Assembly (NCBI GenBank): GCA_947594095.1 | Contig: CANQEA010000038.1 | Span: 1-12,857 of the forward strand | DNA: 12,857 nt | Origin: an uncultured Clostridia bacterium | Lineage (GTDB): Bacteria > Bacillota_A > Clostridia > TANB77 > CAG-508 | Reading direction: 5' to 3' | Made by a program: the position numbers and the translations under genes | Part shown: piece by piece, positions 6,936 through 12,857 of the stretch | How positions within the stretch are numbered: position 1 is the stretch's first letter | Layout of the letters: every line of letters begins with the position of its first letter | Notes under the pieces: model-generated | Told to the model about the DNA's origin: nothing | Seen by the model: only the letters and a program-made list of their open reading frames with translations | Database searches by the model: none

Positions 6936-9077
6936 ATGAAATTTAGTAGATTAGTAATAAAAAATGGTATAGTATCATTTCAAGAAAACATAGAAAAAGA
7001 TGAAGAGCTAGATAAAGAGAATGATAATCAAAAAAACGGTAATTCTCAAAGTGGCAAAGAAGAACAAGAAAGCGGACAAGAAGGAGAACCACAAGAAGAT
7101 AAATCAGTGCAACAAGGAAATGATCAATCAGAAGAGTCACAAGAAAGTCAATCTGAACAACAAGATGGTAGTGAGCAAGAAGATAATAGTAGTAAGCAAA
7201 ATACCAGCACTCAAAGTGATGACAATCAACAAAACAGTGATTCTCAAAGTAGCAAAGAACAACAAGAAAGCGGACAAGAAGGAGAACCACAAGAAAATAA
7301 ATCAGAACAACAAGGGAATGAACAATCAGAAGAAACACAAGAAGGTCAATCGGAACAACAAGATAGTAGTGAACAAGAAGAAAATAGTAGTAAACAAGAT
7401 ACCAGTACTCAAAATGATGATAATCAACAAAATAGTGATTCTCAAAGTAGTAAAGAACAACAAGAAAGCGGACAAGAAGGAGAACCACAAGAAAATAAAT
7501 CAGAACAACAAGGGAATGAACAATCAGAAGAAACACAAGAAGGTCAATCGGAACAACAAGATAGTAGTGAACAAGAAGAAAATAGTAGTAAACAAGATAC
7601 CAGTACTCAAAATGATGATAATCAACAAAATAGTGATTCTCAAAGTAGTAAAGAACAACAAGAAAGCGGACAAGAAGGAGAACCACAAGAAAATAAATCA
7701 GAACAACAAGGGAATGAACAATCAGAAGAAACACAAGAAGGTCAATCGGAACAACAAGATAGTAGTGAACAAGAAGAAAATAGTAGTAAACAAGATACCA
7801 GTACTCAAAGTGATGATAATCAACAAAATACTGAATCTAAAAATAGTAAAGAGCAACAAAAAAATGATCCTAAAAGGGCATTTAGAGAAATGTTAAAATA
7901 TGATAGCAGTAAAAAAAATGAAAACACATCAACAGGAGGAGGAATATCTTTAATAACAGGTGATGATTTTGATGATAAAGAAATACCAGATAGTTTAATA
8001 AATGTTTTAATAGAAAAATCACAAGAAGGCCAATCTGAACAGCAAGATAGTAGTGAGCAAGAAGAAAATAATGGTGATCAAGATACCAGCACTCAAAGTG
8101 ATAACAATCAACAAAACAGTGATTCTCAAAGTAGCAAAGAAGAACAAGAAAATGGACAAGAAGGAGAACCACAAGAAAATAAATCAGAGCAACAAAAAAA
8201 TGATTCTAAAAAGGCATTTAGAGAAATGTTAAAATATGATAGTAGTAAAAAAAATGAAAATACATCAACAGGAGGAGGAATATCTTTAATAACAGGTGAT
8301 GATTTTGATGACAAAGAAATACCAGATAGTTTAATAAATGTTTTAATAGAAAAATTTCTAAATAAAACATTTATAGCTAAAGAAACAGACTTAAATGCAA
8401 GAAGAGAAAGTTTAGTGCCAACAGTAGGTGATATAAAATGGAATATCCCAGACTTAATAAGACATAGAACAACAAAACAATACAATCAAATGTTACATGA
8501 TAAGTATGGATATACAAAAGAAAATGGAGAAGATGAAAAAATACCTTTATCGTTTTATTTTGATTTATCAGGAAGTATGACAGAATATTCAAGAGAATTA
8601 GCATTAATATCTTTGAGATTATTAAAAAAGAAAGTTAAGGTGTTAATAGGGGTAAATGAGTTTATAGAATACCAAATTAATAGCATTTCAGATAATTTTT
8701 CTATAGATGATTTAGCAAAATTCTTTAAAGATGGGAATATCAAAAATAATAAACGTAAAAATCAAACAATAGATGTGCAAAAATTTAAAGATAGAAAAGT
8801 AATAGATGAATATTTGAGGGAAAAAGAAGCAAAAAAAGTAGCAGTATTTAGTGACTTTGACCCAAAAGATAAAGTAGAAAATTTATCAAACTATAGTGAA
8901 ATATATTGGTTTTGTCTAGAGGATAGAGAGGTATATAAAAATACATCTTTAGAAAAATTTAAAGGACATTTTTATAGTATGCAAAATATGAAAGAATTTA
9001 TTAAACATTTAAAAAATATAGATAATCGTTATTATGAAATAATGCAAAGAAGAAAGTGGGAGGGTGAAGAAAGATGA
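6936..9077 (+). CDS. vWA-domain protein with large Q/S/E repeat region (partner of MoxR-like AAA+)
   Basis: This 713-aa product has three visible parts. Residues 1-25 are an ordered-looking N-terminal segment, with no signal peptide. Residues about 26-475 are a low-complexity Gln/Ser/Glu/Asn/Asp region with tandem 66-residue units, interrupted by a duplicated 56-residue segment containing FREMLKYDSSKK and GGGISLITGDDFDD. The C-terminal part holds a von Willebrand A fold. Its metal site begins FDLSGSM (DxSxS at D543, S545, S547), and VFSDFD (D640/D642) lies at the expected later MIDAS position. vWA proteins paired with MoxR-type ATPases usually act as the ATPase's adaptor or effector; CobT of cobalt chelatase also joins an acidic region to a C-terminal vWA. 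No membrane segment is visible, so it is probably cytosolic. Its TGA stop overlaps the next start (ATGA). The domain call is strong; the cellular role is unknown. Confidence 0.88.
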   Translation: MKFSRLVIKNGIVSFQENIEKDEELDKENDNQKNGNSQSGKEEQESGQEGEPQEDKSVQQGNDQSEESQESQSEQQDGSEQEDNSSKQNTSTQSDDNQQNSDSQSSKEQQESGQEGEPQENKSEQQGNEQSEETQEGQSEQQDSSEQEENSSKQDTSTQNDDNQQNSDSQSSKEQQESGQEGEPQENKSEQQGNEQSEETQEGQSEQQDSSEQEENSSKQDTSTQNDDNQQNSDSQSSKEQQESGQEGEPQENKSEQQGNEQSEETQEGQSEQQDSSEQEENSSKQDTSTQSDDNQQNTESKNSKEQQKNDPKRAFREMLKYDSSKKNENTSTGGGISLITGDDFDDKEIPDSLINVLIEKSQEGQSEQQDSSEQEENNGDQDTSTQSDNNQQNSDSQSSKEEQENGQEGEPQENKSEQQKNDSKKAFREMLKYDSSKKNENTSTGGGISLITGDDFDDKEIPDSLINVLIEKFLNKTFIAKETDLNARRESLVPTVGDIKWNIPDLIRHRTTKQYNQMLHDKYGYTKENGEDEKIPLSFYFDLSGSMTEYSRELALISLRLLKKKVKVLIGVNEFIEYQINSISDNFSIDDLAKFFKDGNIKNNKRKNQTIDVQKFKDRKVIDEYLREKEAKKVAVFSDFDPKDKVENLSNYSEIYWFCLEDREVYKNTSLEKFKGHFYSMQNMKEFIKHLKNIDNRYYEIMQRRKWEGEER
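7035..7826 (+). repeat. Four in-frame 198-bp tandem repeats in the vWA gene
   Basis: Four units of exactly 198 bp (66 codons) lie at 7035-7232, 7233-7430, 7431-7628 and 7629-7826. By eye, units 3 and 4 differ at one base (an Asn/Ser codon in the last few codons). Unit 2 differs from unit 3 only at two silent sites near its start. Unit 1 is clearly diverged. Each unit encodes about 17 Gln, 14 Glu and 13 Ser and has no Leu, Ile, Val, Phe, Trp or Cys. Near-identity including silent sites indicates recent unequal recombination or slippage, so copy number should vary between strains. Confidence 0.95.
7851..8354 (+). repeat. Duplicated 168-bp segment with 336-bp spacing
   Basis: The segment 7851-8018 recurs at 8187-8354, an offset of 336 bp that is in frame. 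I count five base differences, two of which change the protein (Pro/Ser and Arg/Lys). Both copies encode a non-repetitive 56-residue stretch ending in SLINVLIEK. The first copy then leads back into Gln/Ser/Glu repeat sequence (8019-8186), while the second continues into the vWA region. This looks like an unequal-crossover scar: the linker was copied into the repeat tract. Confidence 0.93.
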
Positions 9078-9400
9078 TGAAGAGGCTACCAGAAGAAATA
9101 AAAAATGTAATAGAAATTTGTTGTAAAAATATAAAGGGATTAACGAAGATAGAAGATATAGACAATTTATTACCAATAAAAACAAGTGTATTAAATATAG
9201 AAAAGGTAGGAAAAAAGATAGTAATTTCAAATCAAAATGAAATACTGGGAAATGTATGGCAAGAAGTAGGATGTTATTCTAACCTTAATTTATTAAAAGC
9301 AATAACTAAAGAATATGATATAAAACCAAAAAATGAAAGAATACTTGAACTGATGAAATATAAATATAAGATTGATAATATGTTATTAAAGGTGGGGTAA
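9074..9400 (+). CDS. Unrecognised 108-aa protein between vWA and AAA+ genes
   Basis: I do not recognise this protein. It has 108 residues and no signal peptide or membrane helix. The N-terminal helix has a Cys-Cys pair (IEICCKNIKG). A short beta-like segment follows (KKIVISNQNEILGNVW), then a helical, charged C-terminus. The start at 9074 overlaps the vWA stop as ATGA, with GGAGGG nine bases upstream; an adjacent ATG at 9077 is an alternative. The stop is five bases before the AAA+ start, and the Shine-Dalgarno sequence of that gene lies within this gene's last codons. Such coupling on both sides implies stoichiometric production with its neighbours. A role as a third subunit or adaptor of the vWA/AAA+ machine is an inference from position only. 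Confidence 0.8.
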   Translation: MMKRLPEEIKNVIEICCKNIKGLTKIEDIDNLLPIKTSVLNIEKVGKKIVISNQNEILGNVWQEVGCYSNLNLLKAITKEYDIKPKNERILELMKYKYKIDNMLLKVG

Positions 9401-9405
9401 TAAAG

Positions 9406-11556
9406 ATGGATATTAAATATGATACAATTAAAAAATTATTTGAATCTAAAAAATATATTGCAACAGATGAAATTATATGGGATACAATAAAAAGCATAAA
9501 AAAAATCATAAAAGGCAAACAAGAAGGACAAGATATATACTCTATAGTATTAGAAGGATCACCAGGAGCAGGAAAAACTTTTTATGCTAAGACATATACA
9601 AAAATATTAGAAGAAGTTTTTGGCGAAAAAGTTGAATTTTTAGAATATCAATGTGATCCGACAACAGGAAAAGCAGAGTTATATGAAGAGATAAACGTAC
9701 CAGAGGCAATAAGAGGAAATGCAGATGCAGTAATTATTGCAGGTATGTTAATGGAAGCAATAGAAATGGTAAATTCAGGGAAAAAGGTAATTTTGCTTTT
9801 AGATGAGTTTGAAAAATCAAGAAGAGAAACAGATACATTCTTATATCAACTCTTACAAGAAGGAAAAATAAAAGGAACTCAAAAAGGTGTAGTAGAAATA
9901 AAGCCAGAATATAGAAAAAATTTACAAGTTATACTATGTAAAAATGATGAAAGAGAATTATCAGATCCATTATGGAGAAGAAATCGTAGAATAACTTTAG
10001 ATGTAATGACACCAAAAAATTTCAATGAAACAGTAAAAATGAATCTACCACAATGTGATGAAGATATGAGAAATATAGTAACTCTTTTATATGAAAAAAT
10101 GTATAAGGATAAAAGTAATTTTGCAAAATTTCCATCTTGTTCAGAGGGAATGCTAGCAATACAAGATGCATGTGATTTATTAGAAGAAGGTGCTCCATCA
10201 GAAGTAATATTTGCTGATATATTATCTAATCTATTAAAACATCCTGATGATGTGGAAACTTTTGTAGCAATGTTTAATAAAGATAAACAATTAAAAGAAT
10301 TCGTTACAAAACTACAAAAAGATAAAACAGATGAAAGTGAATATTCAGCAAAAGATGATATTTATAAAAGTTTCTTTTCCGAACAAATACAACAATTGAC
10401 TGGAATGGAGAAGAAATATCAAACAAATGAGAAAGCGTACAAAAAGAAAATAGATGATTTAAATAAAAAAATAGATAATTTAAGAAAAAGTATGGATAAA
10501 AATAATCCAGGAAAGAAAGAAAATACAACCCATAATAAAAATAGTAATAATAACAATAAACAAGCTTATCAGATAGATGTTGCTGCTCCAGTAGTAAATT
10601 TAGATTTACAAGAAGATTTAGAAAATGATTTTTTAATAGGAGACACTATATATATGCCAGCCAATATAATTAATAACGATGGAAGCATATTTGACGGAAG
10701 TGATGAGTGGACCCAGATTATGGAATTGGAAGTTGATGAAGAAGGATGGAAGAGTATACAAGAATTAGTAGAAGGTGGATATAAAAAATATAAAGATGAA
10801 AATTTGTCAAATTATGGTAATGGACCTCTACTAGATGGTAAGTTACGTACTTTAAAAGAAAATGAAGATAAAATATCAAAGGTATTTTTTAAAAATATTA
10901 TATGTTATGATGGAATTATTTTAGATAAATTTAAACAGGGAAATGGGTATAACAAAATAGTTGCCAGAAAAGAAAAAAGAGATGGAAAAAATTTTTATAG
11001 AATATACTCAAATAGAAAAATACAATGTCCTACACAATATTTTTTGTATAATCGAGAAGCAGATTTACTAGGATTTAGAAAAATGTATTTAGATGAATCA
11101 GACTGTGTATCATATATAGGAGTAAAAGGATTAGTAGAGATATTACTAAGAAAATACAATATCACAGAATTTAAAAAGAGGTTCTTAGCATTTTCGAATG
11201 GAATGATAAATTCGCCAAAAGAATATAAAAAAAATATGGATGAATGTGCAACTCCTCATGGTTATAAACGTATTAAAGATGAATTAAAAAGATTCGAAGA
11301 TACATGTATAAAAACAAATATGCTAGCATTATATGTAGTAAATTCAACAGTAGAAAATGTATCAAAAATTATAGCTAATGGTACATCACTTGGGGACATA
11401 GTATATGAGTTACATCCTAAAGAAAGAAGAGAATATTATCGAAATGAGGATTTGTTTGCTGAATTTTACGAAAATTTAATTTTTAGACAAAATGAAAAAG
11501 TAGAAAATAATCAAGAATCAATAGAAGATAAAGTAACAGGAACAGATGAAAGATAA
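9406..11556 (+). CDS. MoxR-like AAA+ ATPase with coiled coil and novel C-terminal domain
   Basis: In this 716-aa protein the AAA+ module occupies about residues 10-300. It has Walker A GSPGAGKT at 51-58, the MoxR-like segment YQCDPTTGKAELYEE (about 81-95), and Walker B VILLLDEFEK with D133/E134. The sensor-1 Asn is N180 in VILCKND, and basic residues at the arginine-finger position are in LSDPLWRRNRR. A coiled coil follows (about 330-363), then an Asn/Lys-rich linker (about 364-386) and roughly 320 residues that I cannot assign. That last part contains several aromatic and Cys-bearing stretches, for example FKNIICYDGIIL. MoxR ATPases remodel protein or metal-cofactor complexes together with vWA proteins, and the upstream gene supplies one. 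The ATG at 9406 is preceded by GGTGGGG. Typical MoxR proteins have 300-400 residues, so the C-terminal half is an unusual addition. The ATPase looks active; its substrate is unknown. Confidence 0.88.
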   Translation: MDIKYDTIKKLFESKKYIATDEIIWDTIKSIKKIIKGKQEGQDIYSIVLEGSPGAGKTFYAKTYTKILEEVFGEKVEFLEYQCDPTTGKAELYEEINVPEAIRGNADAVIIAGMLMEAIEMVNSGKKVILLLDEFEKSRRETDTFLYQLLQEGKIKGTQKGVVEIKPEYRKNLQVILCKNDERELSDPLWRRNRRITLDVMTPKNFNETVKMNLPQCDEDMRNIVTLLYEKMYKDKSNFAKFPSCSEGMLAIQDACDLLEEGAPSEVIFADILSNLLKHPDDVETFVAMFNKDKQLKEFVTKLQKDKTDESEYSAKDDIYKSFFSEQIQQLTGMEKKYQTNEKAYKKKIDDLNKKIDNLRKSMDKNNPGKKENTTHNKNSNNNNKQAYQIDVAAPVVNLDLQEDLENDFLIGDTIYMPANIINNDGSIFDGSDEWTQIMELEVDEEGWKSIQELVEGGYKKYKDENLSNYGNGPLLDGKLRTLKENEDKISKVFFKNIICYDGIILDKFKQGNGYNKIVARKEKRDGKNFYRIYSNRKIQCPTQYFLYNREADLLGFRKMYLDESDCVSYIGVKGLVEILLRKYNITEFKKRFLAFSNGMINSPKEYKKNMDECATPHGYKRIKDELKRFEDTCIKTNMLALYVVNSTVENVSKIIANGTSLGDIVYELHPKERREYYRNEDLFAEFYENLIFRQNEKVENNQESIEDKVTGTDER

Positions 11557-11569
11557 TCAAATAAAAACA

Positions 11570-11600
11570 AAAAATCAATGGCTTAAAACCATTGATTTTT
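11570..11600. terminator. Bidirectional terminator shared by the AAA+ operon and the Nudix gene
   Basis: A perfect 12-bp stem (11570-11581 with 11589-11600) has a seven-base loop CTTAAAA and is A-rich on its left and T-rich on its right, so it works in both directions. It lies 13 bases after the AAA+ stop. The Nudix stop codon (TAA on the minus strand, 11583-11585) lies inside the loop, so the last codons of that gene form one arm. Confidence 0.9.
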
Positions 11601-12005
11601 ATATGATTCTATAAATTTCTTAGAAGGTGAATATAAGTTTTTAGGTAGATTATCTAAATCAAACCATTTCCATTCATCTTCTTTTGTAGGTTCCATAACT
11701 TTTGGCTCTCCATTATATTTTCTAGCAATTACATGCATTGTTATATAATGTCTATCTGGCTGAATATCATCTGCTGCACCAAATAATTCTAAATCTTCAA
11801 TATCTAAATTTGTTTCTTCTTTTACTTCTCGTTTAGCCCCATCTAAAAATGTCTCATTATATTCTTGTTTTCCACCTGGCAAAGTCCAACAATCAACTTC
11901 ATAAATTCCACCAGTATCCTTTTTATTTTTAGCTCTATGTCCTAATAATATTTTATTCTCATTTAAAATCATTACACCTATTCCAACTCTTATATAATTT
12001 TCCAT
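11583..12005 (-). CDS. NUDT15-like Nudix hydrolase
   Basis: This 140-aa Nudix hydrolase is complete. The Nudix box GX5EX7REUXEEXGU is visible from G45: E51 follows after five residues, then after seven R59-E60-V61-K62-E63-E64. The usual Gly near its end is Asn (N66). The metal-binding REVKEE core is intact. Segments HYITMHVIARKYNGEPKVMEP and EWKWFDLDNLP resemble NUDT15/MutT-type nucleotide pyrophosphatases, which hydrolyse (often oxidised or modified) nucleoside triphosphates to monophosphates. Substrate cannot be assigned from sequence. The start has AGGAGAAG a few bases upstream. The gene is 28 bases downstream of the nucleotidyltransferase on the same strand, so the three minus-strand genes probably form one unit. 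Nudix enzymes are common single genes, so the link to the HEPN/MNT pair may be only positional. Confidence 0.93.
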   Translation of the reverse strand: MENYIRVGIGVMILNENKILLGHRAKNKKDTGGIYEVDCWTLPGGKQEYNETFLDGAKREVKEETNLDIEDLELFGAADDIQPDRHYITMHVIARKYNGEPKVMEPTKEDEWKWFDLDNLPKNLYSPSKKFIESYKNQWF

Positions 12006-12033
12006 AACTTCTCCTATATTTAATTATTGCTTG

Positions 12034-12351
12034 TTACGCAACTTTTATTCCAGTATCAAGTATTTCTTGAACAAAAGGATTTCCTTCTTCAAAGTCTTCT
12101 ACTTTTATGGGATGTGGTTCTATTCTTAAATCTATATTTTGTGTCAGCATCATAAGTTCAACCATTAAATCAAAAACATTATTATCACTATTAATAATAA
12201 TTGCTACATCTATATCACTATCTTCAGTATTTGTTCCTTTAGCATAAGAGCCAAATAAATACACTGCTGTAATACTGTAATGTTTTGATATTTCTTTAAT
12301 ATACTCTTCAACATTTTTTAAAATTTCTATATCAACATTTCCTTCAGCCAT
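12034..12351 (-). CDS. Minimal nucleotidyltransferase (MNT), second HEPN/MNT pair
   Basis: This is a 105-aa nucleotidyltransferase-fold protein with a complete GSX10DXD signature: G34-S35, ten residues, D46-I47-D48. A third acidic residue is D74 in NIDLRIEP. It resembles the other MNT in this window in fold and motif, but the flanking residues and the C-terminal half differ clearly, so it is not a recent copy. Its start lies within the end of the HEPN gene (25-base overlap, 12327-12351), which couples their translation. In such pairs the MNT is usually an AMP-transferring antitoxin; whether that holds here is inferred. The Nudix gene follows after 28 bases. Confidence 0.88.
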   Translation of the reverse strand: MAEGNVDIEILKNVEEYIKEISKHYSITAVYLFGSYAKGTNTEDSDIDVAIIINSDNNVFDLMVELMMLTQNIDLRIEPHPIKVEDFEEGNPFVQEILDTGIKVA

Positions 12352-12722
12352 GACCTAACCTCCTCAATATTTTTTATTTGTTCAGATGTATATTCTTCAG
12401 TACATCTTTTATAAAACTCATTTTTATAATCTTCGTATCTTGCACTTATATTAAATGAATTACATGTCATTAATATTGTAGTTTTTTTATCATCTAATTC
12501 AATATTACATCTTCTAGCTAATATAACTAAATTATGAATTTTAGGTGGATAGGGATTATTTTTGTTTACTTTCGCATATAATGCTTTTAATAATTTTTCA
12601 ATAGTTAAATGTCCAATAAATAATGCCCATGTATATTGTTGGGTTTCATAGTTCTTTTTCATAGATTCATAATCTCTATCAGAACTTTCAATCCAGTAAT
12701 TCATTAAATCTGTATTATTCAT
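12327..12722 (-). CDS. HEPN-domain protein (PF05168-like), partner of MNT
   Basis: This 131-aa helical HEPN protein is distinct from the HepT-like one elsewhere in the window. The first helices carry WIESSDRDYESM and the central YTWALFIGHLTIEKLLKALYA (about 30-50). YPPKIHNL (58-65) and NISARYEDY (91-99) follow, the standard landmarks of the general HEPN family. I find no RX4-6H ribonuclease motif: no His follows R70/R71, R95 or R106 at that spacing. It may therefore be non-catalytic or use a variant site. The gene order is HEPN first, MNT second, the opposite of the other pair. The start at 12722 has AAGGTGA seven to eight bases upstream. No clear promoter fits between it and the tRNA terminator, so it may rely partly on read-through from the tRNA. 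Confidence 0.85.
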   Translation of the reverse strand: MNNTDLMNYWIESSDRDYESMKKNYETQQYTWALFIGHLTIEKLLKALYAKVNKNNPYPPKIHNLVILARRCNIELDDKKTTILMTCNSFNISARYEDYKNEFYKRCTEEYTSEQIKNIEEVRSWLKEMLI

Positions 12723-12746
12723 GTTATCACCTTTTTATAAAAAAAT

Positions 12747-12778
12747 AAAAAAGCTATATGCATTCACATAGCTTTTTT
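12747..12778 (-). terminator. Terminator directly after tRNA-Arg
   Basis: An 8-bp stem (12753-12760 with 12765-12772, one G-U pair) has a four-base loop and is extended by A6/T6 flanks. Read on the minus strand it is followed by a long T tract, and it begins right after the tRNA CCA end. It is nearly symmetrical and would also work on the plus strand. Confidence 0.85.
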
Positions 12779-12855
<77 letters not shown>

Positions 12856-12857
12856 AT

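Noticed and set aside
7035..7826. CRISPR array
   Set aside because: The direct repeats are 198 bp, contiguous and in frame, with no spacers and no cas genes.
6943..7896. Long open frames in the other plus frame and on the minus strand across the repeat region
   Set aside because: The repeat unit is 198 bp, a multiple of three with biased codons, so alternative frames stay open for free. Their products are Lys/Asn-rich or Leu/Val/Tyr-rich low-complexity, with no ribosome binding site logic. The vWA frame explains the region.

Overview
The window is strongly AT-rich and uses the standard genetic code: TGA acts as a stop (the vWA gene) and tryptophan is TGG. Purine-rich Shine-Dalgarno sequences, TTGACA/TATAAT-type promoter elements, hairpin-plus-U-tract terminators and clostridial-looking RpoB and RpoC sequences point to a low-GC Bacillota, most likely a member of the Clostridia. 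I cannot go below class level. The single tRNA reads AGA, which is the common arginine codon in these genes.

Positions 1-6615 are the RNA polymerase beta/beta' region, but it is not the usual tight rpoB-rpoC pair. After the 3' half of rpoB (1-1797), three extra genes lie on the same strand before rpoC (3085-6615): an unrecognised 150-aa protein, and an MntA-type nucleotidyltransferase overlapping a HepT-type HEPN ribonuclease. The last two carry every diagnostic motif of the type VII HepT/MntA toxin-antitoxin family. A strong terminator (6657-6693) ends the unit directly after rpoC. The usual followers (rpsL, rpsG, fusA) are absent.

Positions 6616-11600 hold an AT-rich spacer, a near-consensus sigma-A promoter (6876-6904), and a tightly packed three-gene operon. 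The first gene is a 713-aa protein with a C-terminal von Willebrand A (vWA) domain behind a very large Gln/Ser/Glu repeat region. The second is a 108-aa protein of unknown function with an ATGA start/stop overlap. The third is a 716-aa MoxR-like AAA+ ATPase with a coiled coil and a C-terminal domain I do not recognise. AAA+ plus vWA is a recurring chaperone, chelatase-like or conflict-system pairing. The small middle protein and the long extensions make this version the best candidate for an undescribed system here. The repeat region contains four 198-bp units, three of them almost identical, plus a separate 168-bp duplicated segment. It is clearly expanding by recent recombination.

Positions 11570-12857 are on the minus strand. 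A tRNA-Arg(UCU) with encoded CCA is followed by a terminator and then by a packed unit: a second, unrelated-looking HEPN/nucleotidyltransferase pair and a NUDT15-like Nudix hydrolase. The convergent vWA/AAA+ operon and Nudix gene share one bidirectional terminator, and the Nudix stop codon lies in its loop.
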